Assembly: GCA_963761655.1 (NCBI GenBank)
Contig: CAVXHI010000001.1
Coordinates: 310,001-374,000, forward strand
DNA: 64,000 nt
Origin: RYN-122 sp963761655
GTDB lineage: Bacteria; Actinomycetota; Actinomycetes; Mycobacteriales; SCTD01
Direction of reading: 5' to 3'
This document shows, in pieces, positions 44,947 through 54,331 of the stretch. Made by a program: the position numbers and the translations under genes. Below the pieces are notes generated by a model that did not search any database, was not told the origin of the DNA, and worked only from the letters and a program-made list of their open reading frames with translations. The stretch's first letter is position 1. The number at the start of each line of letters is the position of its first letter.

Positions 44947-45729
44947 CCCGCCAGTCTGCCGCCGAGCCACCCCAGCAGCTCCTCGCCGGCCCGGGCGCCC
45001 GACGCCGTGGTGACGTGCAGCCCCGGCGGCGCCCACCCGAGGTCGTGCAGCTCGCCGTGCGCGGGCCGGACCGCTCCGCCCGAGGCCAGGCCCAGCTCGA
45101 GCAGGGGGGCGTCGAGCAGGGAGTCGCCCGCGGCCAGCACCGGGTCCGCGCCGGCGAGCCGGGCGACGGCCGCCCCCTTGGTCAGCCCGGCGGGGACGGC
45201 GTAGGCCTTGCGGCCCTGCACGGAGACCGACCAGCCGCGGGGCTCGAGGGCGGCGCCCAGCTCCTCGAGCCAGCCCGGGGGGAACGCCTCCCGCGACTGC
45301 GCGACCAGGTAGACGAACAGGTCCTCCGCGGTCCGGACCAGCCGGACCCAGTCCTGCCCCTCCCAGGTCCCGAGCAGGGCGCGGACCTCCTCGACGGGCG
45401 CCGCCCCGGCCAGCAGGCCCTGCACCCAGGTGTCCCAGGCGGGGTCGCGGGCGCCGTCGACGAGCAGGACGCCGCCGTTGGCGCAGACGGCCTGGCGGCG
45501 CGGGCACGGGCAGGGCGATCCGGGAGTACTGGGCGACCGTCCGGGTGGTCACCGGGACGACCCGGGCGCGGGCCGCCAGGGACCGGTAGGCCTGCACCGC
45601 GCCGACGGTCATCGACGACAGCGGGGCACCGTCGAGGTGCTCGACGACGACGGAGGGGCCGGCCGCGCCGGCGGAGCGCTCGCTGAAGACGACGGTCTGG
45701 TCCAGGTCGAGGGCGACGAGCGCCGTCAC
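44943..45729 (-). pseudogene. HAD family hydrolase, interrupted by a +1 frameshift (Ter-associated operon)
   Basis: The GTG start overlaps the StiP stop. The first 75 residues hold the nucleophile motif ALDLDQTVVFS and VVPVTTRTVAQYSRI, typical of HAD phosphatases of the sucrose-phosphatase or Cof type. At about 45491-45506 the coding frame moves by +1 and continues with QAVCANGGVLLVDGA, a cap domain, GRKAYAVPAGLTKGAAV and the motif IV DPVLAAGDSLLDAPL. Corrected length is about 261 residues. All catalytic motifs survive, so the protein would be active if one base were skipped. It is the phosphatase member of the Ter-associated module. Confidence 0.8.
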
Positions 45730-46775
45730 AGGGGCCTGATCAGGCCGATGCACGAGTACGCGAGGTCCTCGACCTCCACCACGGGCACCCCGCGGGCCGC
45801 GGCGAGCAGCCGGACGTGCTCGAGCTCGCCCGCCCGGTCCGGCCGCACCAGCACCTGCCACGGCACCCGGCGCAGCAGCACCCGGGTGGTCTCGCCGACG
45901 CCGGGCTTCACGAGGTTCACGTCCCCGATCCCGTACCGCTCCGCGACGTCGACGACGGACGCCCAGCCCGACCACGTCGGCGTCCGGTCGGAGGCGAGCA
46001 GCGGGGCGACGTCGACCGGGGCGAAGGCGGCGCTGACGGCGTCGAGGAAGACGCCGGAGACGTCGACGGGGGCGAGCTCCGGGTAGGCCTTGGCGCCGTG
46101 GAACATGCCGGGACCGATGAGGTCGTCGCGCAGGACGGTCCGGGAGACGAGGCCGGAGACGGTCGAGTTGAGGCAGGCGCTCGGGATGAGGAAGTCGTCG
46201 CGGGTGCCGTACAGGTCGGTGCAGGAGCCGGGGTCGGCCAGGACGGCGAGCCGGGGGTCGAGGCCGTCGTAGGCCCGGACCGCTGCGGCCAGCTCCCGGG
46301 CGATCGCGCCCTTGCCGGTCCAGCCGTCGACGAACCGCACCTGCTCCGCGGCGTGCCGGGACAGGACGTGCCGGACGGCGACGTCGTCGATGCCCTTCCC
46401 GCGCACGATGCTGACGGCGTAGTGCGGGACGTCCAGGCCGTGCGCCCAGGCGAACCACCGGCGCAGCAGGATCGCGACCGGGGTGCCGGCCCGGGCGAGC
46501 GACACCAGGACGGGCGCCTGCCCGTGCTCGGCCAGCAGCAGCTCCCCGACCAGCCCGACCGCCTGGGCGAGGCGCCCCGCCGACTCCGCCAGCGACCGGT
46601 GGAACAGCGCCGTGTAGGCCTCGTCGGGCTGGAACTCGACGGGGAGCATCTCGGCGTAGTGCCGCCCGCCCTGGATGAGCTCCTCGCGGTCCTCGGTCGG
46701 GACCTCGAGGGCGACGTCGGACAGGTCGGTGAGCAGCCAGGTCACCTCGGCCGGGTCGTAGGAACCGAAGCTCAC
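45726..46775 (-). CDS. StiP-like phosphoribosyltransferase-fold protein with C-terminal PELOTA domain
   Basis: A 349-residue protein of the cysteine protease StiP family, whose fold is that of phosphoribosyltransferases (PRTase_1). Visible segments are VSFGSYDPAEVTWLLTDL at the N terminus, ARAGTPVAILLRRW, YAVSIVRGKGID, RFVDGWTGKGAI and ADPGSCTDLYGTRDDFLIPSA. The last 90 or so residues form a PELOTA RNA-binding-like domain. It is coupled by GTGA to both neighbours. In published comparative work such proteins accompany the Ter system and a predicted nucleoside-like metabolite pathway. Confidence 0.82.
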   Translation of the reverse strand: MSFGSYDPAEVTWLLTDLSDVALEVPTEDREELIQGGRHYAEMLPVEFQPDEAYTALFHRSLAESAGRLAQAVGLVGELLLAEHGQAPVLVSLARAGTPVAILLRRWFAWAHGLDVPHYAVSIVRGKGIDDVAVRHVLSRHAAEQVRFVDGWTGKGAIARELAAAVRAYDGLDPRLAVLADPGSCTDLYGTRDDFLIPSACLNSTVSGLVSRTVLRDDLIGPGMFHGAKAYPELAPVDVSGVFLDAVSAAFAPVDVAPLLASDRTPTWSGWASVVDVAERYGIGDVNLVKPGVGETTRVLLRRVPWQVLVRPDRAGELEHVRLLAAARGVPVVEVEDLAYSCIGLIRPL

Positions 46776-47884
46776 GGGAGCTCCACCACCGTGACGTCGC
46801 CCCACGGGGTGAGGGCCTCGGCCAGCGGCTGCCAGTGCGGGGCGTCGACCACGAGGACGACGTCGTCGTAGGGGGTGTCGGGCAGGCCGTGCAGGCGGGA
46901 GCCGCGCGAGGGCTCGTCGGGGGCGGGGAAGTGCAGCACCCGGCGGACCGCGTAGCCGTCGACGTCGGCCGGCAGGACCGGGCTGCGCGTGGTCGTGCAG
47001 ACCTCGGCGCCGAGCAGGGCGGCCAGCCGGACGGGCACCCGCATCAGCTCCTCGGTCCCGACCACGAGGGTGCGTCCCGACGTCCGGACCCCGAGGGCCT
47101 CGACGGCCGCGTCCTGGGCCCGGCGCTCGTCGGGGGACAGGCCGGTGCGGCCGGTGGCCGGCCCGTGCCACGCGACCGGGTGCACGCGGACCGAGCCCCG
47201 GCCGGCCGGGACCGGTGCGGGGGGCGCGAGGGCGAGCCGTCCGCGCAGGACCGCGGCACGCTCCTGCACGTCGTCGGGCACGACCAGCTCGCCGGACACC
47301 GGCGCGACCACCGGCACCTGCAGCCGGGCGCGGGCGGCGTCGGAGCGGAGGTCGAGCAGGGTCGCGACGACGACGACGTCGTGCGGCGGGAGGGCGGCGA
47401 GGGTGTTGCGGACGGTCGTGCCGGTGGTGAGCTCGTCGTCGACGAGGACCAGCGGGCGGGTGCGGTCGAGCAGGGGGCCGCGGTCGCGGGGCTGCAGGAC
47501 GTGGGAGGTCGCGTGGCTGTGCTCCTCCTCGAAGCCGCCGAGGGCCGGGACGGACGGGTCGGGGCGGCGTGTGGTGTGGACGGAGTGCGCGCCCGGCAGG
47601 ACCTCGGCGACGAGCTGCCCGAGCGACGTCGCCGTCTCGCAGTACCCCAGGACGACCGGCGGCGGGCCGTCCCCGAGCAGGGCGGCGACCCGGCGGCCGA
47701 GGTCGTGACCGGCCTGCTCGGCGACGGCGCCGAGGACGGGAAGGTGCTTGGCCAGGACGCGGCTGACCACGAGCTGCGCGCGGCGGGGGTTGTCGCGCAG
47801 GGCGAGACCGGCGAGGTCCTCGACGGGCCCGGACACCCGCCACTGCAGGCCGAGCCCCTGCTCGACCACGGAGGACAGCGTCAC
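46772..47884 (-). CDS. phosphoribosyltransferase with TRSP domain (PRTase_2-TRSP)
   Basis: A 370-residue protein. The N-terminal half is a phosphoribosyltransferase domain with the PRPP motif LVLVDDELTTGTT near residue 145 and a GYCETATSLGQ segment. The C-terminal half is the TRSP domain named for its conserved motif, here TTRSP near residue 303, followed by HFPAPDEPSRGSRLHGLP. The domain pair is specific to Ter-associated operons. It is predicted to transfer phosphoribose to a small acceptor. GTGA overlaps occur at both ends. Confidence 0.88.
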   Translation of the reverse strand: MTLSSVVEQGLGLQWRVSGPVEDLAGLALRDNPRRAQLVVSRVLAKHLPVLGAVAEQAGHDLGRRVAALLGDGPPPVVLGYCETATSLGQLVAEVLPGAHSVHTTRRPDPSVPALGGFEEEHSHATSHVLQPRDRGPLLDRTRPLVLVDDELTTGTTVRNTLAALPPHDVVVVATLLDLRSDAARARLQVPVVAPVSGELVVPDDVQERAAVLRGRLALAPPAPVPAGRGSVRVHPVAWHGPATGRTGLSPDERRAQDAAVEALGVRTSGRTLVVGTEELMRVPVRLAALLGAEVCTTTRSPVLPADVDGYAVRRVLHFPAPDEPSRGSRLHGLPDTPYDDVVLVVDAPHWQPLAEALTPWGDVTVVELP

Positions 47885-49077
47885 GCGCGCGCGGTCGCCG
47901 TCCCGCTGGTGGACGCGTAGGCGGTCTGCGCGGCCCGCCACCCGGCGTCGAGCAGCTCGACGACGCCGTCGCCCTCGGCCAGCACCCCGAAGACCGAGGC
48001 GCGGGCCGCGACCTGCTCGGCCCACAGCGCGTGCGGCCCGATCTCGTTCATCTTCCCGCCGGCCGGGCTCCGGACGACGCCGCCGGACTCGCGGGCGGCC
48101 AGCACGGACAGGGCGTCGTCGTACTCCTCGCGGGTGACGGCGTGCAGCGCGTTGACCACGCTGACGTGCGTGGGGTGGATGACCGTCTTGCCGGTGAAGC
48201 CGTTGGCGCGGTCGGCCACCACCTCGCGGAGCAGCTCGTCGACGTCGTCGCGGACCAGCTTGTCGCGCATCCGCTCGACCCGGTGGCGCTCCCAGGGGGT
48301 GCTGCGCAGGCGGCTGCGGAACAGCCGCTCAGGGCTCGCGAAGTGCTCCCACACCGGCCCGCTGACGAGGTGGTCGCCGCGGCGGGCGAACACGTTGAGG
48401 ACGTCGGCGAGCATGTCGCGGACGACCGCGACCTCCCAGATCGTGGTGTCGCTGTCGCGGCGCAGACCGAACAGGCCGCACAGGTCGGTGCCCCCGACCC
48501 GGACGGCCAGGACGGCGTCGCGGTGGGCGTCGAGCAGCGCCCGGACGCCGGCCAGGTGCGCGCCCCGGGTCTCGGACCAGGCGAGGTCCTCGTGCTCGAG
48601 GACCGGCATGCCGTAGACCTGCTGTCCGGCGAGGCCGGTGGCGTCGTCGAGGGCCTGCATCCAGGCCTCGCCCCGCGGGCCCGGGGTGAACTTCGGCAGG
48701 ACGAACCCGGTCAGCCGCTCGACGGCGGGGCCGGCGTCGCGCACGACCTCGAGCAGCTGCTCGGGGGTGCGCACCCGGACGAACACCAGCGGCGCGCCGT
48801 CGTCGAGCACGGCCAGCTGGGCGACGACGTTGGCCTGGGCGGCCGGGACGTCCGCGTGGGCGATGGCGTCCTCGAGGCACCAGACGGTGCTGGTGGCGCC
48901 GATGGAGGCGGCCCGCCGGGCGTCCGCGGCGAGGCCGGGGCGGGTGCCCGGGCTGTAGAGCGTGGCGCCGAGGGCGAGGGCCAGGACGTCGCGGCCGGAG
49001 GCGCGGCTGAACGGCTGCGGCGGGACGGCGAACAGGCGCTCGCGCTGCTCGTCGGACAGGTGCGCGAAGTGGATCAC
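47881..49077 (-). CDS. HpcH/HpaI aldolase/citrate lyase-like C-C bond lyase
   Basis: A 398-residue TIM-barrel enzyme of the type called C-C_Bond_Lyase, related to CitE. The conserved points are YSPGTRPGLAADARRAA, CLEDAIAHADV, LPKFTPG, VRVGGTDLCGLFGLRR and TGKTVIHPTHVSVVNALHA. It probably forms or breaks a carbon-carbon bond with a metal and an acidic substrate. It is coupled upstream to the TerD-VWA gene and downstream to the PRTase-TRSP gene (both GTGA). Confidence 0.88.
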   Translation of the reverse strand: MIHFAHLSDEQRERLFAVPPQPFSRASGRDVLALALGATLYSPGTRPGLAADARRAASIGATSTVWCLEDAIAHADVPAAQANVVAQLAVLDDGAPLVFVRVRTPEQLLEVVRDAGPAVERLTGFVLPKFTPGPRGEAWMQALDDATGLAGQQVYGMPVLEHEDLAWSETRGAHLAGVRALLDAHRDAVLAVRVGGTDLCGLFGLRRDSDTTIWEVAVVRDMLADVLNVFARRGDHLVSGPVWEHFASPERLFRSRLRSTPWERHRVERMRDKLVRDDVDELLREVVADRANGFTGKTVIHPTHVSVVNALHAVTREEYDDALSVLAARESGGVVRSPAGGKMNEIGPHALWAEQVAARASVFGVLAEGDGVVELLDAGWRAAQTAYASTSGTATARA

Positions 49078-50363
49078 CCGAGCAGACCCTTCGTCCGGGC
49101 CGTGGACAGCCAGGCCGGGTACTCCTGCATGAGGCGGTCGAACAGGGCGTCGTCGGGCAGCGGGCTGCGGCCGAGCAGCTCGTCCTCGGAGACGGCGAAG
49201 AAGTCGGCGTTGTCGACGTGCCGGCCCGTGAGGTCGTCGAGCTTCTCCAGGAACGGGAAGCGCCTCCCGATGCCCATGAACTGCCAGAACAGCGGCTCGA
49301 AGGCGGCCTCGCGGACCTGCGCCTCGGCGTCCTTGCGGTCGTTCGGCTCGCCGTCGGTGAGGAACATGACGTAGACCGGGAGGGCCTCGCGCAGCGGTGC
49401 GCGCCGGGGGGCGGCCTCGCCGAAGTAGTGCTCGCGCACCAGGCGCATCGCCTTGCCGTAGAACGTCGCGCCCTCGAGCGGGTAGGCCTTGAGCGCCCGC
49501 TCGAGGAAGGTCGGGCTGTTCTCGAGGGTCATCGCGGGAGCGGCGTAGGACTCCTTGCCGAACAGGAACACGTCGACCGCGCCGTCGTCGTCGAAGCGCA
49601 GGGCCAGGGCGAGCACCCGCTCGGCCAGCTTCTGCACGGCGCCGCGCCGGTAGAGGCTGCTCATGGACGCGGAGATGTCCAGGCACAGGGCGACGCGGGC
49701 GGTGTGCTCGCCGAGGCCGCGCTTGCTCAGTGAGACGCCGGCGGTCTTGACCAGGCTGAGCATCGCGGGCGCCTGGGTGGTCAGCTTCTTCTCGAGGTCG
49801 ACCAGGCGCTTCTTCTCCAGGCTGACCGGAGCCGCGGCGGCGGGCTCGTCGTCGACGGTGACCCCGAAGTCGGTGGCGAGGCCGCCGAGGCCGGTGTCGT
49901 AGCCCTGCCCGACGGCGCGGACCTTCCACTGCCCGCCGCGCAGGTACAGCTCGACGAACACCAGGGCGGTCTCGGTGGTGGCGTCGCGGATGTCGTAGCG
50001 GACGAGCTCCGTGCCGCCGTCGGACACGGTGACGCTCAGCGCGCCCAGCTGCCCGAAGGTGCCGCCGTCGGCCGACGCCGCGACGACGACGCGGTCGACG
50101 TCGGCGGGCAGGCGGTCCGTGTCGACCTGCACGCGGTCGGTGGTGGTGGCGCCGGCCGTCTTGCCCAGGTGCTGCACGCCGGGGCCGGTGGGCTGGTTGT
50201 AGAACACGAGGTCGTCGTCGCTGCGGACCTTGCCGGTGGCGGCGGCCAGCAGCAGGGCGGACAGGTCGGCGTCGAGGCCGGGGCGGCCCTGCCAGGACAG
50301 CGTGACGACGACGCTGCGCGCCGAGAGCGGGGCGTTGGCACCCTTGGTCAGGGTCGTGGACAC
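49074..50363 (-). CDS. TerF-like protein: TerD domain fused to a VWA domain
   Basis: A 429-residue protein. The N-terminal TerD domain (about 10-185) has the calcium-binding strand pattern DADLSALLLAA, DDLVFYN and ATTETALVFVELYLR. A linker rich in lysine follows, then a VWA domain (about 215-425) with an intact metal-ion-dependent adhesion site (LDISASMSS, later MFLTDGEPND). The family joins calcium sensing to protein assembly in tellurite/stress systems. A GTG start is used. Confidence 0.9.
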   Translation of the reverse strand: MSTTLTKGANAPLSARSVVVTLSWQGRPGLDADLSALLLAAATGKVRSDDDLVFYNQPTGPGVQHLGKTAGATTTDRVQVDTDRLPADVDRVVVAASADGGTFGQLGALSVTVSDGGTELVRYDIRDATTETALVFVELYLRGGQWKVRAVGQGYDTGLGGLATDFGVTVDDEPAAAAPVSLEKKRLVDLEKKLTTQAPAMLSLVKTAGVSLSKRGLGEHTARVALCLDISASMSSLYRRGAVQKLAERVLALALRFDDDGAVDVFLFGKESYAAPAMTLENSPTFLERALKAYPLEGATFYGKAMRLVREHYFGEAAPRRAPLREALPVYVMFLTDGEPNDRKDAEAQVREAAFEPLFWQFMGIGRRFPFLEKLDDLTGRHVDNADFFAVSEDELLGRSPLPDDALFDRLMQEYPAWLSTARTKGLLG

Positions 50364-50424
50364 GAGGGCACCTCCGGGTGGGGCAGGTCAGGCTCGCCGT
50401 CGCGGGTGGACGGGAGGTGGCGGG

Positions 50425-51102
50425 CTACTTGCGGCCCGGTGTCCAGTCCATGCCCCAGCCGTACGCCTGGTCGAGCTTGTCCTGGGCGCCGTCGATGTAG
50501 CGGACCTCGCGGGAGACCGTGAGCGAGCCGCCCTCGTTGGTCAGCAGCGCGAGGGCGCACATGCGGCTGCCGCCGTGCTCGTCGAGCCGGATCTCGAGCG
50601 GGGCGCCGCCCTGGGGGAACAGGGTGACGACGCCGTCGGCCTTGTCCCAGCTGGGGACGCCGTCGTAGATGAAGGCGAACAGCAGGACGCGCCGGATCTC
50701 GCCGAGCTTGTCGAGGTTGACCGTGAGGTTCTCGCCGCCCCCGCCGGAGCGGTCGTCGCCGTCGAGCAGCACGTAGGGCGGGCGGTCCAGGGCGCCGAAC
50801 GCCCCGCCGAGGGCCTGCACGACGCCCTTCGTGCCGTCGCGCAGCTCGAACAGGGCGCCGAGGTCGAGGTCGATGCCGCGGTCCCCGCCGGTGAGCTTCT
50901 TGAGGAAGCCGCCTCCTCCGGTCGACGCCGGCTTGGCGTTCCACGCGAGGTTGACCCGCATGCGCCCGCCCGCGCCCTTGGCGAGCGACACCGAGGGCGC
51001 GCTCTTGGTCAGGGTCACCTTGGACAGGGAGACCGGCCCGGCAGCCGGGCCGGCAGCAGGGGCGGCGGGCTCGGGCTTGGGGCGCTTCGTGTAGTCGACC
51101 AT
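50425..51102 (-). CDS. TerD family protein
   Basis: A 225-residue TerD-fold protein with an N-terminal proline/alanine-rich segment. The TerD domain begins with MRVNLAWNAK and shows DLDLGALFELRDG, YVLLDGDDRSGGGGENL, and DKADGVVTLFPQGG. TerD proteins bind calcium. The ATG at 51102 has GAGAGG 9 bases upstream; a GTG three codons earlier is a weaker choice. It is second in the minus-strand Ter series and is separated from the first terD gene by a hairpin. Confidence 0.88.
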   Translation of the reverse strand: MVDYTKRPKPEPAAPAAGPAAGPVSLSKVTLTKSAPSVSLAKGAGGRMRVNLAWNAKPASTGGGGFLKKLTGGDRGIDLDLGALFELRDGTKGVVQALGGAFGALDRPPYVLLDGDDRSGGGGENLTVNLDKLGEIRRVLLFAFIYDGVPSWDKADGVVTLFPQGGAPLEIRLDEHGGSRMCALALLTNEGGSLTVSREVRYIDGAQDKLDQAYGWGMDWTPGRK

Positions 51103-51132
51103 CGGGTGCACCTCTCGAGGGGGGGACGGGAG

Positions 51133-51176
51133 CGGCGGGGCCCTGCCTGTCAGGACGACAGACAGGGCCCCGCCGC
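51133..51176 (-). terminator. strong hairpin between the two terD genes
   Basis: The stem GCGGGGCCCTGCCTGTC (about 51135-51151) pairs with GACAGACAGGGCCCCGC (about 51157-51173), with one mismatch and a five-base loop. It lies in the 90-base gap between the terD stop at 51193 and the next terD start at 51102. It could end the first terD transcript or adjust the ratio between the first gene and the rest. Confidence 0.65.
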
Positions 51177-51192
51177 GACGAGCAGGTGCTTC

Positions 51193-51771
51193 CTAGCCGA
51201 CGTTGACGCCGAAGTCCTGCGCGATGCCGCGCAGACCGGCGGCGTAGCCCTGGCCGACCGCGCGGAACTTCCAGTCGGCGCCGTTGCGGTACAGCTCGCC
51301 GAAGACCATGGCGGTCTCGGTGGAGGCGTCCTCGGCGAGGTCGTAGCGGGAGAGCTCCGCGCCACCGGCCTGGTTGATGATCCGGATGAAGGCGTTGCGG
51401 ACCTGGCCGAAGCTCTGGCTGCGGGCCTCGGCGTCGTAGATCGAGACCGGGAAGACGATCTTGTCGACCTCGGCGGGGACCGTCGCGAGGTCGACCTTGA
51501 TCTGCTCGTCGTCGCCGTCGCCCTCACCCGTGAGGTTGTCGCCGGTGTGCTCGACGCTGCCCTCGGGGCTCTTCTGGTTGTTGAAGAAGACGAAGTGGCT
51601 GTCGCTGACGACCTTGCCCGAGGCGTTGCAGAGGATCGCCGAGGCGTCGAGGTCGAACTCCGTGCCGGTGGTCGAGCGTGCGTCCCAGCCCAGGCCGACG
51701 ACGACCGCGGTGAGGCCCGGGGCCTCCTTGGTCAGCGAGACGTTGCCACCCTTGCTCAGCGAGACACCCAT
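51193..51771 (-). CDS. TerD family protein
   Basis: A 192-residue canonical TerD protein that begins MGVSLSKGGNVSLTKEAP. Calcium-binding residues lie in DLDASAILCN and the FFNNQKSPEGSVEHTGDNLTGEGDGDDE segment; TETAMVFGELYRNGADWKFRAVGQGY follows. Length is typical. GAAGG precedes the ATG. It is the first gene of the 10-kb minus-strand block, and its promoter should lie between 51772 and the GGDEF-EAL gene's 3' end. Confidence 0.93.
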   Translation of the reverse strand: MGVSLSKGGNVSLTKEAPGLTAVVVGLGWDARSTTGTEFDLDASAILCNASGKVVSDSHFVFFNNQKSPEGSVEHTGDNLTGEGDGDDEQIKVDLATVPAEVDKIVFPVSIYDAEARSQSFGQVRNAFIRIINQAGGAELSRYDLAEDASTETAMVFGELYRNGADWKFRAVGQGYAAGLRGIAQDFGVNVG

Positions 51772-51921
51772 GAGGGACCTTCCGTAGCAGTGACGGGCTC
51801 GGCGTGTGCGGCCCGCCGCCGGGCACGCCCGGCGGGACAGGTGTACCCGTTCCGGCCGACGCACGCAGCATCCGGACCGACGATCGGTGCGTCGCTGCGG
51901 TTCCGCGGGGCGGGCGCGTCC

Positions 51922-54180
51922 TCAGCCGCGGCGCGGCAGGACCGCGAGCCGCTCGAGCGCGTCCCGGGGGGCGGGGACGGGCCCCTGCTGCCGCTGCCAC
52001 AGGTCGTCGAGCGCGTACCGGTCCATCGGGCGGTGGTGCAGGAAGCCCTGCCGGCGGGTGCACCCGAGCCGGACGCAGGCGAGGTCCTGCTCGCGGGTCT
52101 CGACCCCCTCGGCGACGACCTGCATGCCGTAGGCCCGAGCCATCGCGACGACGCCGGCCACGATGGCGGCGCTCCCGTCGTCGTCCGGCAGCCCGCGGAC
52201 GAACGACCGGTCGATCTTGAGGTCCTGGACGGGCAGCCGGGCGAGGTAGGTCAGCGAGGCGTGCCCCACCCCGAAGTCGTCGATCGCCAGGCGGACGCCG
52301 AGCGCCCGGATCTCGCGCAGCCGGGCGACCAGGCCGTCCAGGTCGTCCTGGACCGCCGTCTCGGTGAGCTCGAGGCACAGGCGGGACGGGTCCGACCGGG
52401 TCTCGACGAGCAGCGCGCCGACGGCGGCCGCGAACCCCTCGTCCAGCTGGTGGGCGCTGACGTTCACGTGCAGGCGGACCGACGCCGGCCAGCCGGCGCT
52501 GTCCAGCAGGGCCCGGTGCAGCACCTGCAGCCCCAGGTCGGCGACGAGCCCGCTGTGCTCCGCCACCGCGACCACCTCGGCGGGGTCGGCCGGCTCCCCC
52601 TTGAACGAGAAGCGCAGCAGCGCCTCGGCGGCGACGACCCGGCCCGCGTCGTCGACCACGGGCTGGTAGGCGACCCCGAGCCCGCCGTCGCGGAGGGTGT
52701 CGCGCAGCGCGCTCTCCAGCTCCTGGCGGCGCACGACCTCGCGGCGGAGCTGGTCGCTGAACACCACGGCCCGGTCGCCGCCGGCCGACTTCGCGGCGTA
52801 CATGGCGGTGTCGGCGTCCCGGACGACGCTGCCGACCGTCGCGCCGGGGGTCGCCAGCGCGACGCCGACGCTGCCGGTGGCGCTGAGCAGGCCGTCGTCG
52901 CTCACGTACGGCGGCCGCAGGGCCAGCAGCGCGCGGGAGGCGACGGCACCGGCGTCGACGTCGGGCGTCCCGACCGGCGTGCTGCACAGGATGACGAACT
53001 CGTCGCCGCCGAGCCGCGCCACGAGGTCCCCGGGCCGCACGCAGGCCTGCAGGCGCTGGCTCGCCACGAGCAGGAGCCGGTCGCCCGCGGCGTGCCCCAG
53101 GGAGTCGTTGACGAGCTTGAACCGGTCGAGGTCGACGAACACGACGGCCGCGGGGCGCCCCTCGGCGAGCACCTCCGCCAGCCGCTCGTGCAGGACGCGC
53201 TGGTTCGGGAGCCCGGTCAGGGAGTCGTGCGTGGCCTCGAAGGACAGCCTGTCCTGCAGCTCCCGGCGCTCGGAGACGTCCTCGGCCTGCAGGAGCACCC
53301 GCTGCACCCGGCCGTCCCGGCAGATGGCGGAGGCGACGACGCTGGCCCAGCGCGAGGTCCCGCCCGCGCCGTGCAGCCCGACGTCGAACCGCGAGGCCGG
53401 CCGCTGCGGGGACAGCAGCGCCAGGGCCGCCGCGAAGGCCGCGGGGTCGTCGGTGTGGTCCTGCAGGGGGACGCCGGTGAGGTCCGGGACGCCGAGCAGG
53501 GCGTGCAGGGCGGGGTTGGCCCGCAGGATGTGCCCGTCGCTGCCGAGCAGCGCCATGCCGCTGCCGGCGTCGTCGAAGGCCGTGCGGAACAGCTCCTCGG
53601 CACCGGCCAGGCGCATGCTGCCGCGCCGGACGACGCCGGAGACCGCGGCCGCCGGGACGGCGAACACGGCGACGAGCAGCCAGACCTGCCAGGCGCTCGT
53701 GGTGTGCCCGACGGCGTCGTGCTGCGGCCACAGGCTGGCGACCACGCCGACGGGGACACCGGTCACCAGCAGTCCGCGCCAGCCGAACAGCAGCGGCCCG
53801 GCGAGCAGGACGAGGACGGGCGCCGCCGAGCCGGCGCCGGGCACGGAGCTGAAGAGCACGCTGTAGACGCCGTAGGCGAGGACGTCCGTGGCGACGAGCA
53901 GCCAGGCCGCCCGCCTCCTCGTCGTGTCGTCCGCGGCCACGACGGCCAGCGCGACCGGCAGCGCGGTGAGCACGAACGCGACGTGCGCCAGCAGCGGGAC
54001 GGTCAGCGCCGCGTCGGCGTCGGGACCCGCCGCGATCCGGAGGCTGATGAGGGCGAGCAGCGCGACGGCGACCCGGCCGAGGACGTAGGTGACGGCGGCG
54101 CGGGACCTCGGGTCGAGCCGGTCGTCCGCGGCGTCGCGGCGCCAGGCCCGCGGGAGACGCGGGAGCGACCTGGTGGTCAT
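51922..54180 (-). CDS. membrane-bound GGDEF-EAL protein (cyclic di-GMP turnover)
   Basis: A 752-residue protein. Residues about 25-195 form several transmembrane helices, followed by a PAS-like domain (about 205-320, ending VSERRELQDRL). Then comes a GGDEF domain (about 330-485) with an intact ARLGGDEFVIL site, and an EAL domain (about 505-735) with AEALLRF, NVSAHQL, ELTETAV, IDDFGVGHASL and EGVETREQ. Both catalytic sites look competent, so it may make and break cyclic di-GMP. The terminal HHRPMDRYALDDL completes the EAL domain. No input ligand is evident. It is divergent from the tRNA cluster region and separate from the Ter block. Confidence 0.92.
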   Translation of the reverse strand: MTTRSLPRLPRAWRRDAADDRLDPRSRAAVTYVLGRVAVALLALISLRIAAGPDADAALTVPLLAHVAFVLTALPVALAVVAADDTTRRRAAWLLVATDVLAYGVYSVLFSSVPGAGSAAPVLVLLAGPLLFGWRGLLVTGVPVGVVASLWPQHDAVGHTTSAWQVWLLVAVFAVPAAAVSGVVRRGSMRLAGAEELFRTAFDDAGSGMALLGSDGHILRANPALHALLGVPDLTGVPLQDHTDDPAAFAAALALLSPQRPASRFDVGLHGAGGTSRWASVVASAICRDGRVQRVLLQAEDVSERRELQDRLSFEATHDSLTGLPNQRVLHERLAEVLAEGRPAAVVFVDLDRFKLVNDSLGHAAGDRLLLVASQRLQACVRPGDLVARLGGDEFVILCSTPVGTPDVDAGAVASRALLALRPPYVSDDGLLSATGSVGVALATPGATVGSVVRDADTAMYAAKSAGGDRAVVFSDQLRREVVRRQELESALRDTLRDGGLGVAYQPVVDDAGRVVAAEALLRFSFKGEPADPAEVVAVAEHSGLVADLGLQVLHRALLDSAGWPASVRLHVNVSAHQLDEGFAAAVGALLVETRSDPSRLCLELTETAVQDDLDGLVARLREIRALGVRLAIDDFGVGHASLTYLARLPVQDLKIDRSFVRGLPDDDGSAAIVAGVVAMARAYGMQVVAEGVETREQDLACVRLGCTRRQGFLHHRPMDRYALDDLWQRQQGPVPAPRDALERLAVLPRRG

Positions 54181-54331
54181 GGGAGGGGCCCTTCGGACGG
54201 CTCAGGCCACGGTAGGGAGGCCGGGGGAGACCGTCACTGGCCCGTTGTGACCAGGTCTGCACCACCTGGGGCGGTACGCCGGTCCGGGACACCGTGGTCG
54301 GGACGCCTGGTCCGGGGCCACGGGAGGGAGG

